NCBI GenBank assembly: GCA_017538865.1
Contig: JAFYIA010000034.1
Coordinates: forward strand, 1-19,504
DNA length: 19,504 nt
Direction of reading: 5' to 3'
Source: Aeriscardovia sp.
GTDB lineage: Bacteria; Actinomycetota; Actinomycetes; Actinomycetales; Bifidobacteriaceae
This document shows, piece after piece, positions 8,255 through 15,488 of the stretch; position 1 is the first letter of the stretch, and every line of letters begins with the position of its first letter. The notes under the pieces were generated by a model that worked only from the letters and a program-made list of their open reading frames with translations, made no database searches and was not told the origin of the DNA. A program made the position numbers and the translations under genes.

Positions 8255-9109
8255 ATGACGGTTCCGGTTTCAAATTTAACTCCCGAGTACATTGGATCTC
8301 CCGGGCTTCTCATAGTAGATGGAAACTGTTTTCTCAGAGCTAGATTCGATGCGCTGGAGAGAAGGGCGAAAAAGAAGTGCGATAAACGCACCGCCCCGGA
8401 ACTTTTCTCAGGCATACGGATGTACATCGAAAACCTCCAAGGGAGGGTAGGGGCGCAAAAGTCCATGATATTGTTCGATCTTGGGCATTCGGAATACCGG
8501 ATTCGGCTATTTCCCGACTATAAGGGCGACAGGCCCGAAAAGTCCGAAGAGCTGCTCTCATTTTTAAAGGCCGGGAGGAACTATTTTAAAAACCTGGTGC
8601 GAAGCGATCCCATGAGATGGCAGGTGATGATGTTCGACAATATGGAGGCAGACGACATAGCGGCCTTCCTCGTGTCCTCTTTCACATCCCTGCCTGACCT
8701 GCGCCTCTGGCTAGTCAGTTCCGACCACGATTGGCTCCAGCTCTTGGAGGAAGGCAGAGTCCTGCAAGTGCGCTATAGCCCAGGATGCAAATCCAGCCTC
8801 GTATGGGACGAAAAAGACGCCGATCAATACTTCGGCCTGCCTTGCAGGCAGTGGCCGAAGCTTTCTGCCTTTACGGGAGATGGAAGCGATCACATCCCCT
8901 CCACCGGAATCTGGCCGAGGACCGCCCATGAGTGGTTGGAAAAATACGATTACTCCTTGGAAGCCATTTTCGAGCACGAGCCGGAAGCCAAAGCAAGGGA
9001 GAAAGAAGTGAGGAGGAACTTCGAACTGACGAACCTCAATGGAAAAATTGCCGCGGAAAGGGTGAGTCCGGAAGAAACAGAATACCTTCTGGCCTGGGCC
9101 GAGGCCTAG
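8255..9109 (+). CDS. Stand-alone FEN/PIN-type 5'-3' exonuclease
   Basis: A 284-residue nuclease of the structure-specific FEN family (the DNA polymerase I 5'-nuclease, T4 RNase H and T5 exonuclease group), which trims flaps and removes RNA primers using bound metals. Acidic motifs appear in order: LLIVDGNCFLR near the start, LFDLGHSEYRIRLFPDYKGDR (about residues 70-90), MEADDIAAF (about 130), LVSSDHDWLQLL (about 153-164) and TGDGSDHIPSTGI (about 209). The ATG at 8255 has a GGGGGTG purine run 5 bases upstream, and the catalytic aspartate lies soon after, as in the family. The helix-three-turn-helix segment is unusual: GIWPRTA where GIGxKTA is expected. The product may end prematurely, because family-like sequence seems to continue in another frame after the stop. 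It may be of phage origin; that is inference. Confidence 0.85.
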   Translation: MTVPVSNLTPEYIGSPGLLIVDGNCFLRARFDALERRAKKKCDKRTAPELFSGIRMYIENLQGRVGAQKSMILFDLGHSEYRIRLFPDYKGDRPEKSEELLSFLKAGRNYFKNLVRSDPMRWQVMMFDNMEADDIAAFLVSSFTSLPDLRLWLVSSDHDWLQLLEEGRVLQVRYSPGCKSSLVWDEKDADQYFGLPCRQWPKLSAFTGDGSDHIPSTGIWPRTAHEWLEKYDYSLEAIFEHEPEAKAREKEVRRNFELTNLNGKIAAERVSPEETEYLLAWAEA

Positions 9110-9113
9110 GAAG

Positions 9114-9170
9114 GAAGGCCTGTCGATTGCGGCTCTCCAAAGTCTGTCTGACTTCTACGCGCCATTCAAA
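9114..9170 (+). pseudogene. Possible out-of-frame 3' tail of the exonuclease gene
   Basis: Directly after the exonuclease stop (9107-9109), a different frame reads EGLSIAALQSLSDFYAPFK, a plausible continuation of a FEN-family C-terminus following LLAWAEA. The junction contains two near copies of GAGGCCT/AAGGCCT around GGAAGGAAGG, a likely site for slippage. If this is right, the ancestral protein was about 20 residues longer. The tail could also be a chance frame. Confidence 0.35.
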
Positions 9171-9269
9171 GTGAGCGCCTCTCCTAAATTAGTCCTGCTC
9201 GGGGCGGGCGGCTGTTCGGAGTACCCTTCGCCGGGGCGCCTGCTCAGGCTTTTGCCTTTTCTGCAGGAA

Positions 9270-10455
9270 GCCAGCCGGTTGCGTTCCTTAACTAAAATCC
9301 CTCCGCAGTTTCCAGGGGGGAAATTGTCTAGGGTCAGCTCCGTTTTCTATAATTGCCCCTGATTTTCTTTAATGGGGCCATTTCCCTTTCAAACGTTTCT
9401 TCGGCCTGCAACCGGCAGTAACCCGAGAGTGCCCATAGGCTTAAGATTTTCGTGCAATGAAGCCAACTTTGAGATCTTTTAATTTCCCGATATTAATTTC
9501 AATCCCCTACGCCGCAGTTCCAGATATACTGCGCCTCCAACGACCCTAAATTGTAGGCTTGCCTAGGAAGCATATGGCTCCTTGACCCTGGGTCAGCTGT
9601 AATACTTGCAGATATTTTTCAAAAGCTGCTCGCCGGAGATATCCGTCGCACGCACCGAATAAAGCAGGTAAGGTCCCTCTAATGGTTTTGCCTAATCGCT
9701 TACAGTACCTGCGGATGCGGTGCGTCCGGAGGAGATAATGCAGTCTGCGGTATTCCTAGGTGAACCTGGGCCCCTACCGGGCTGTCGAGGAAGAAGAAAT
9801 CGAATCTAACAGGCGAATGTCGCTTATTTATGTGCACGCCTGACCTAAGTTCCCGCCTCCTCGATCTCCCTTCGATATCTTTCGCAACTACCGTGTTGCA
9901 AATGCCGTCAAAGCAAGCGTTTAAAGCGTTTTGGCTGATTTAATTCGATGGTCGGATAGGGAAAGCCTCCATGGCACAGGCAACAAGAAACCCTTCCTCA
10001 GGATTTTGTTGTGGGCGGACTTCCGCATCCCCCTAAACTACAGCGGAAACATACTGATCTCGGTATGGCGTCCGAATAAGAAAGCCCCCCAGCTCTCTGG
10101 AAATCAAAAAGGCGTTCGAGCTTGTTATACATATGCCCGCACTGTTTTTGAGCTATAAGCCGCCTACTGCCTTTTCAAACTGGAGCACCCTTTGGACCTC
10201 ATCCGGAAACGTATCCGGAATGAGTTTTTCCTGCAGGAAGTTGTAAAGTTCTCGATAATTTGAGAGGCTTCCACAATTTAGATCTTCGAAATTCAGGCTG
10301 ACAATTCGCTCCTTGTTCGCCCCGCTTTCAAGGAAACTTCCCTGGCACTCCGTAAGGAGCGTGGACTTTCCGCATCCTCTCACTCCGGTTACGACTCTAA
10401 TAATTTTCTTATCTCTCTACCGCCGTAGCTGCTCAATGTACGTACGGCACATCAT
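9270..10455 (-). pseudogene. Decayed COG1373 ATPase (AAA_14 + DUF4143), near full length
   Basis: The stretch looks empty but carries an entire ruined ATPase gene on the minus strand. From ATG at 10455: MMCRTYIEQLRR, then TAG at 10417-10419 where this family usually has Trp, then RDKKIIRVVTGVRGCGKSTL (Walker A), a degenerate FPDEVQRVLQFEKAV (Walker B region), TAG at 10153-10155, and LKNSAGICITSSNAFLISREL in the same frame (to about 10085). In shifting frames follow TEISMFPL (about 10060-10035), YGGFPYPTIEL (about 9985-9950), GICNTVVAKDIE (about 9910-9870), DISGEQLLKNICKYY (9643-9599), TADPGSRSHMLPRQAYNLGS with SLE after it (about 9600-9537), GKLKDLKVGFIARK (about 9490-9449), LQAEETFEREMAPLKKIRG (about 9412-9356) and LTLDNFPPGNCGGILV (about 9340-9290). 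Order and spacing match an intact gene of about 400 codons. It carries at least four frame changes and several stops, so it is clearly dead. It belongs to a different subgroup from the intact ATPase at 16402. Confidence 0.88.
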
Positions 10456-10477
10456 TATACGTATTTCCCTAATTAGT

Positions 10478-10503
10478 AATTTGCCTAATAAATTAGGTAA
10501 ATT
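10478..10503. promoter_or_regulatory. 26-bp imperfect palindrome upstream of the dead ATPase
   Basis: AATTTGCCTAAT / ATTAGGTAAATT arms meet around a central AA. Eleven of thirteen base pairs match; the centre pair and one G/T pair do not. It lies 23-48 bases upstream of the pseudogene's ATG, where an operator or promoter would be expected. A further CCTAAT copy occurs at 10469-10474. It may be a relic of the gene's own control. Confidence 0.35.
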
Positions 10504-10923
10504 TTCTAACAGCCTTTATTCGAAGAATACAGCCAGAATTTAAGCCTGTTTCCACTTCCGCATAAGCGGGAAGGTTGTCAAGCGGCACGGCATTGCAGCC
10601 GCCAGAAGCATCCCAGTCGGGGGCTAGATGGGGAAAAAAGAGAATACGTTCCAAAGGAACGTATGACCCCTATGCGGGGACGCCGCTTTTAAAGCGTGCA
10701 TTTTCCCCGCAACGTACAGATTTTGATTTTTTGCTTTATGCGATCGCGGTCTCGAGGCATTTATTTCTATGAAATTTTATATTTGTGATACGCCGCAAGG
10801 GGAAAATCTACGCAGGCAGGAAGATTAATAGATTTTTATCATTAAGGATCTAGATCTATAGAATAGAAAACGTTTGCATCGAATCTAACAGGTTTTTATC
10901 TGGCTGACCCTAACGGGAGTGAT
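10504..10923. other. Non-coding gap before the surface-protein gene
   Basis: Together with the palindrome region, this leaves about 470 bases without a supportable gene between the ATPase pseudogene and the LPxTG gene. The left half holds several hairpins, annotated separately. The right half (about 10715-10923) is AT-rich and contains the palindrome GATCTAGATC near 10848. A weak promoter candidate is present: TTGCAT at 10874-10879 and a poor -10 about 17 bases later. CGGGAG at about 10914-10919 is the ribosome-binding site of the LPxTG gene. Confidence 0.5.
10555..10709. other. Hairpin-rich block, possible structured RNA or element end
   Basis: Stems seen by eye: CTTCCGC/GCGGGAAG (10555-10573, one bulged G); GCGGC/GCCGC (10582-10602); a perfect 9-bp ATACGTTCC/GGAACGTAT with an AAA loop (10644-10664); CCCC/GGGG (10667-10679); CGCTT/AAGCG (10684-10696); and GGGGAAAA with TTTTCCCC (10630-10637 with 10701-10708), which encloses the last three. 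The enclosed part would fold as a four-way junction of about 80 nt. A second GGGGAAAA at 10799-10806 could compete for the same partner. It does not match any tRNA or riboswitch that I recognise. Confidence 0.4.
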
Positions 10924-13209
10924 ATGAGTTTTCGTTTTTTAAGAAACCACATGAAACGGATGGGGACAATCTTTGTTTCCATCTCGTGCACTCTGGGCGT
11001 ATCGGCATTCTGCATGCCGAAGTCCGCCCATGCCGATGAAGTGACTGGCAGCGTAAAGGTAAAAAAAGTAGACCTCAACAATAAAATTCTGAATGGAATT
11101 GTAGAGACGAAAGAATCTGTAGTATTCGCCGCCCCGAGCAGCATAGAAAAAGCTCAGATGAAGTACATTCGGATAGCCGGATACCGATCCTCGCCCTCCA
11201 GCAAAGAGGAAGAAATTTTTTCCGGATCTAAAATTAGCGGTCTTGTCTCAAATTACCTGAACAAAGAAGGCTATAAAGGCTTTAATGCAAAAAACCCTTT
11301 GGAATCCGAATTGGAAGCCCAAAAATTCATCTTTGCTTCCCCAAATCCTGATTTGACGGCCAAGGCGGCAGCAGAGGCCAAAGCAAAAGCATTGAAGGCG
11401 TCTCAGGAACTTGCGGCATTCCTGATAAAAGAGGCAGAGGCCAAAGAGGCGGCGTCATCCCCCATTCCCCTGACCTACTCTCCTACACATCCGGCGGCCG
11501 TAGCGCCGCTGGAAGCGGGAGGATATGTCTTCTATTCGGTCGATGATGCCTTCGCTCCCCAGATCGTCTTCACAAAGGGAGCGAAGGTGGCAAACCTGGA
11601 GCAGGAGAACCTCGTGGAGCTGAGCCCCGCCAAAAAGGGAAATTCAAAAGAGTCCAAAACCGAGATCGCTTCAAAGGATGTCAAAAAACCTGATGTAAAG
11701 CCTGTAAAATCCAAAACTAAAGCCAAATCTGCTAAGGGCAACGCCAAGCCCGCGGCTGAAGTCCAGAAGGCGGCGCTGGCCAGCCTGGGGGCTCCGATAA
11801 TGCATGTGCTCGACACCGGCCTCAATTCTCCCAACTATATGTGGTCGGAAAGCGGGACATGGATCACCAACCCGGAAGATCTGTCTTTCAGCGTTGGGGA
11901 AATGAACCCAATCTCCTACCAGGTAATCACACCCTTCCCCACAAATTGGCAGATGACGACTTTCTGGTTTTATTCCACGCCCCTCGTATTCACAGTCACT
12001 CCCGGCGCCGGGGAATCTGTGATGCTGAACAGCCTTCAAGTTGGAGGATTTACCATTTCCCAAATCAACAACGGGGAAGGCGAAGACTGCGCTACGGTCT
12101 CATGGGCTGGACAGAATGTGTCCAATCTTGACCAGACTGTGGAAGGCAACGGGGAAAACGAACTGCAGGTATACCTCTACCATCCCGCCCTCTCTTACTT
12201 GCGATGGAACGGGGAGGAGGTAGATCCGTCCAACGGATCTTCCGACGGGTACGGAAATCTGAGCATTTATCACTCCACTTACTTCGCCTTAAACTTTATA
12301 GGCTACCTGAACTTGGACGCCCAAGACACTTCCAGCGGAATTTCAACCTCTGCCAGCATCACTTCCGTCGTAGGGTCCTCCCTGAATGAGCCGGAATACT
12401 CTCCCCAGTCCTCGGTGGCCGTGTATACCAACGGGAATCCCAACGGATCTGGAGACTGGAACGAACTAGGATCGGGGGCCAATGCCTTCCGATTGGATCC
12501 GGAATCGGGCTTGAACAACACCACCTCCTACGGAGGCCCCACGGCTTCGACTTCCAATGCCGGACTGTGGTGGTATAAGAAATTCCCGAAGGGAAGCTGC
12601 CAAGGGGAGATTACCCAAGGGGCGGAGTTCACTGTAGCCACCCTCGCAAAGACGCTTTACACCGGTCCCGGATCCACCCCTTCCGAAGGCCAGATCCTTT
12701 CCAACGGGGAGGCCTACCTTGAACCCACCGGCACCTCCGCCGACCCTTTGAATGACAGCCCGAGCGCGGGAGCTTTTGCAGGATGGTCTTACGGATCTGC
12801 CCCCGTAGCCTTTTCAAGCGTTTATGCGGGAGCCGCAGACCCTTCGGCTTCTGAAGACACTGGGCTTTTTGAAATCGGGGGCATAGCCAACGGAGTCTAC
12901 ATAGTCTCTGAGACGGAGCCCGCGAAAAACTCGAAAGATGAGAGCCTGCCAAGCTTCTACATCACCGTGGAACACGGCTCCCCGGACTCCTTCAGCGCCT
13001 CCAGGAACGGGGAAAACACTTCTTACGGCCAGCTCGACCCTTCTACCGGCACCCTCACTTCCCTTCCCTTCTGCCCTGTCAAAGCGCTGCCTTTGACAGG
13101 AGGCAAAGGAGTTTACGGATTTGCCGTCCCCGCCGCATCCCTCGCCCTCCTCGGGATGCTGGGATGCGGGGTATGGCTTTCCAAGTCCGGATCCAGGAAA
13201 AGGAAATAG
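10924..13209 (+). CDS. LPxTG-anchored SpaA/pilin-like surface protein
   Basis: A 761-residue cell-wall protein. It has a signal peptide (residues 1-37, cleavage after AHA, before DE), then GSVKVKKVD, a typical start of prealbumin/SpaA-type modules. An Ala/Lys/Glu-rich helical stretch lies around 140-180 and a Lys/Ala/Ser-rich linker around 240-285. A large Ser/Asn/Gly-rich beta region (about 290-540) follows. A SpaA-like domain (about 548-690) contains a Lys-rich strand (YKKF), GAEFTV and GVYIVSETEPA, whose Glu is the usual isopeptide partner. The C-terminus is LPLTGGKG (about 722), a hydrophobic helix and KSGSRKRK. The product is therefore expected to be exported by Sec and attached to peptidoglycan or polymerised by sortase. 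No sortase or pilin partner is in the window. The start is supported by CGGGAG five bases upstream. Its binding partner is unknown. Confidence 0.9.
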   Translation: MSFRFLRNHMKRMGTIFVSISCTLGVSAFCMPKSAHADEVTGSVKVKKVDLNNKILNGIVETKESVVFAAPSSIEKAQMKYIRIAGYRSSPSSKEEEIFSGSKISGLVSNYLNKEGYKGFNAKNPLESELEAQKFIFASPNPDLTAKAAAEAKAKALKASQELAAFLIKEAEAKEAASSPIPLTYSPTHPAAVAPLEAGGYVFYSVDDAFAPQIVFTKGAKVANLEQENLVELSPAKKGNSKESKTEIASKDVKKPDVKPVKSKTKAKSAKGNAKPAAEVQKAALASLGAPIMHVLDTGLNSPNYMWSESGTWITNPEDLSFSVGEMNPISYQVITPFPTNWQMTTFWFYSTPLVFTVTPGAGESVMLNSLQVGGFTISQINNGEGEDCATVSWAGQNVSNLDQTVEGNGENELQVYLYHPALSYLRWNGEEVDPSNGSSDGYGNLSIYHSTYFALNFIGYLNLDAQDTSSGISTSASITSVVGSSLNEPEYSPQSSVAVYTNGNPNGSGDWNELGSGANAFRLDPESGLNNTTSYGGPTASTSNAGLWWYKKFPKGSCQGEITQGAEFTVATLAKTLYTGPGSTPSEGQILSNGEAYLEPTGTSADPLNDSPSAGAFAGWSYGSAPVAFSSVYAGAADPSASEDTGLFEIGGIANGVYIVSETEPAKNSKDESLPSFYITVEHGSPDSFSASRNGENTSYGQLDPSTGTLTSLPFCPVKALPLTGGKGVYGFAVPAASLALLGMLGCGVWLSKSGSRKRK

Positions 13210-13304
13210 CCCCGCGAATTTCCCCTCAGGCTGCAGGACGATTAGGATCATAAGAATAAACCCGCAGTTGTCAGGCGCAAATCCAGACTTTTACAGGCAC
13301 ACCC

Positions 13305-15038
13305 ATGCGAAGCAACATTATGAAGCTCGGGGATCTTTTGACAAAGAACGATCCCGCATTTTTTATCCCCCCTTACCAGAGAAAATACGAGTGGACGGAA
13401 GAGCAATGCTCCGTATTTTGGAAGGACGCCCTCAAAATCTCCGCCTCCAATCCCGAAGAAGCTTCCACGCACTTTTTCGGGACGGCGCTTTTGTCTGTGT
13501 CCTCCGAAAGCAGCATTTCCGACGTCCGCTACATCCTGATCGACGGCCAGCAGAGGCTCACCACCGTCTTCCTCTTTTTGGCCGCCTGCCGGGACAGCGG
13601 ATTGTGCCCGAGGAGCCTGGAAAAGAGGATAAGCTCCATTCTCTTCAGATCCGGATCTTCAAGGCTTGAGCAAAGCGAGGCGGACAGGTTGGAATATTCC
13701 AAGATTCTTCTCCCTTCCCCCTCCTCCGGGGAAGGTGGGCGGCTTTGGGGAAACTACCTTTTCTTTAGGAGGGAAATTTCAACCTGGGGTGATTCCGGCT
13801 CCATTTCCGGATGCGTGCGAGATCTCGCCGAAGGCGTACTAGAGCGGTTTGTAATGGCAGTCTTGGAGCCCCAGGAGAAGGACGGGGCCCTCCAGGACAT
13901 CTTCGAATCTATGAACTCGGTCGGAATCCCGCTCTCGCTTGCCGACCTCGTCAGAAATTGGCTGCTCATGCTCCCGGAGGCATCCGAACAAAGGAGGCTC
14001 TTTTCTTCCTGCTGGATTCCCATGGAAGAGGCGCTGGAAGCCGGAAATGTCCAGAACGCATCAGACTTTATCCGATCCTATATGGAGATGAAGGCCTGCA
14101 AGAGCTACTTAAATCCTCCGTTTTCCGGCCAGGCAAAACCCCTCTATTTCGAGTTCAAGCGGCTTTTTTCAGACTGTCCCAAAAGCGTCCTCCTTGAGGA
14201 CTTAAAAACTGCGGCCGGGTTGTACGCGCAGCTGGAGGGCGCTCAGACCCCCAACCCTCAGGTAAACGCAGTCATCCGGGATTTGAACGATCTGCATTCC
14301 GAGACTGCGAGGCCCTTCTTGCTCCTCCTCTTTTCCATGCGCCAAGAGGGAAAATTTTCTGATTCGGATTGTTTGAAGATCCTTGGGGCGCTGAGAATCT
14401 ACTTTCTTCGTAGGAGGCTGTGCGGATTAACCTGGGGGGAGCAGGAGCGGAACTTTGCCAGCATGTCCTGCAGAATGAACGAGCTTTCCAAAGCCAAAGA
14501 CAAAGAGGGGTGTGCCTTTGCGCTTCTCTCCTCACAGCACAAAAGCCTGCGCCTGCCGAATGATGCGGAGGTGGAAGAGTGCTTAACGAATAAGAAATTC
14601 TGCAACGCCAATCAGAAAATGGTGAAATTCTTCCTTTCTCTGGTGGAAGGAGAGCTCGCCCGATCGCCGCACCTGAATCCTAAAGATTCGACTCTTACAA
14701 TCGAGCACATTATGCCTCAGTCGCTTACTCCGGACTGGATGGAAGATCTCGGTGAGGCGGCAAAGGATATCCACCGCAGGCTCTGCGACAATATCGGAAA
14801 TCTCACCCTCCTGCCCGGCAGCCTAAACGTGCAGGCGGGAAACAAGCCTTTCAATGAAAAAAAGAAAATTTATGCCTCGCAAACCCCCCTCCAAATAACG
14901 CGTGGATATATTGCGGATTGCGCCAAGTGGGACGAGGCCGCAATTTTAAGGCGTGCAAAGTGGATAACGGGGATCTTTTTGCAGTCGGCATTTCCCCTGC
15001 CTCCAAAATATAAAAGTGCGGAGAATTACGCTTCCTGA
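13305..15038 (+). CDS. DUF262/DUF1524 protein, GmrSD-like nuclease
   Basis: A single 577-residue polypeptide joining the two halves of the GmrSD type IV restriction family, whose characterised members cut modified DNA. The DUF262 part (GmrS-like, ParB/sulfiredoxin-like fold, NTP use) shows IPPYQRKYEW near residue 22, then IDGQQRLTTVFLFLAA (about 78-93). SVGIPLSLADLVRNWL follows near 205. The C-terminal DUF1524 part (GmrD-like His-Me/HNH nuclease) shows TIEHIMPQSLTPDW (about 465-478) and NIGNLTLLPGSLN (about 496-508). All key motifs are intact. The start is uncertain: ATG at 13305 or 13320, neither with a good ribosome-binding site. Neighbours are a surface protein and a B3/B4 protein, not other defence genes. 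A role in phage defence is family-based inference. Confidence 0.9.
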   Translation: MRSNIMKLGDLLTKNDPAFFIPPYQRKYEWTEEQCSVFWKDALKISASNPEEASTHFFGTALLSVSSESSISDVRYILIDGQQRLTTVFLFLAACRDSGLCPRSLEKRISSILFRSGSSRLEQSEADRLEYSKILLPSPSSGEGGRLWGNYLFFRREISTWGDSGSISGCVRDLAEGVLERFVMAVLEPQEKDGALQDIFESMNSVGIPLSLADLVRNWLLMLPEASEQRRLFSSCWIPMEEALEAGNVQNASDFIRSYMEMKACKSYLNPPFSGQAKPLYFEFKRLFSDCPKSVLLEDLKTAAGLYAQLEGAQTPNPQVNAVIRDLNDLHSETARPFLLLLFSMRQEGKFSDSDCLKILGALRIYFLRRRLCGLTWGEQERNFASMSCRMNELSKAKDKEGCAFALLSSQHKSLRLPNDAEVEECLTNKKFCNANQKMVKFFLSLVEGELARSPHLNPKDSTLTIEHIMPQSLTPDWMEDLGEAAKDIHRRLCDNIGNLTLLPGSLNVQAGNKPFNEKKKIYASQTPLQITRGYIADCAKWDEAAILRRAKWITGIFLQSAFPLPPKYKSAENYAS

Positions 15039-15488
15039 GAACGACAAAGCGAAGTAGGGGGCCCGCTCCTCAGATTAGGGGCCGGACATACCCTTATGCA
15101 GATACGGAGAAGAGCTTCGCGCCTCTGAACTCTTGGGGAAAAAGCGGCATAGGCGGAGATTTGGCCGATAGCGCAGGCGCAGATGCGGTGAGCGGCAAGA
15201 GTGCACCGCTAAGCGGGGAGCCGAGCTGAGAAGCGCAGAGTTCAAAGCTCCCACCAAAAAAGCATGCGGTCTTCATCCCCGATGGGCCGCCCGGCAAATA
15301 GCGCTTAAGCATGAAAAGGCAGTCAAGCGGGAACTGTGCAGATATAGATCAGATATAGATTAGGAAGACAGAACGCAGGGCACATGTTTTTCTTCTTCCG
15401 GCCAATCCAACACTGAGATTACGCCATGTTGGCTCACAGCATAAGGTGATAAACATAGATCAGGACGCTTACTGAGAAAGGAACCGGT
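15039..15488. other. 450-bp gap without a convincing gene
   Basis: The left part (about 15060-15300) is GC-rich with many GCGG/GCGC words. It has short open frames on both strands, of which a 72-codon minus-strand frame ending at 15094 is the longest with a start codon. None has a ribosome-binding site or recognisable motif. The right part is AT-richer and carries an 11-bp tandem repeat and presumably the promoter of the next gene. AAAGGA about 6 bases before 15489 is the ribosome-binding site of that gene. Confidence 0.5.
15339..15360. repeat. 11-bp perfect tandem repeat
   Basis: CAGATATAGAT occurs twice without a spacer, about 130 bases before the B3/B4 gene. It could be a small operator or a replication-slippage scar. 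Nothing else supports a function. Confidence 0.5.

Noticed and set aside
9583..9595. TGACCC-T-GGGTCA palindrome
   Set aside because: It falls within the pseudogene, where the bases are explained by codons of the family-like segment TADPGS; a regulatory role is unlikely.
9931..10158. Plus-strand 75-codon frame in the 9-10 kb stretch
   Set aside because: It overlaps the ordered minus-strand ATPase fragments and has no protein-like pattern of its own.
10629..10709. The cloverleaf-like fold as a tRNA
   Set aside because: It has no GTTCRANTC T-loop, no anticodon-arm geometry and an unpaired acceptor-like end, so it is not a tRNA.
9799..10892. The 15-bp word ATCGAATCTAACAGG at 9799-9813 and 10878-10892
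   Set aside because: One such match in a window of this size is not improbable, and the flanks are unrelated. One copy lies inside the dead ATPase gene. It was not used as evidence of transposition.
15094..15312. 72-codon minus-strand frame after the DUF262 gene
   Set aside because: No ribosome-binding site, no motif, low-complexity Ser/Pro/Ala composition, and an overlapping plus frame of equal quality.
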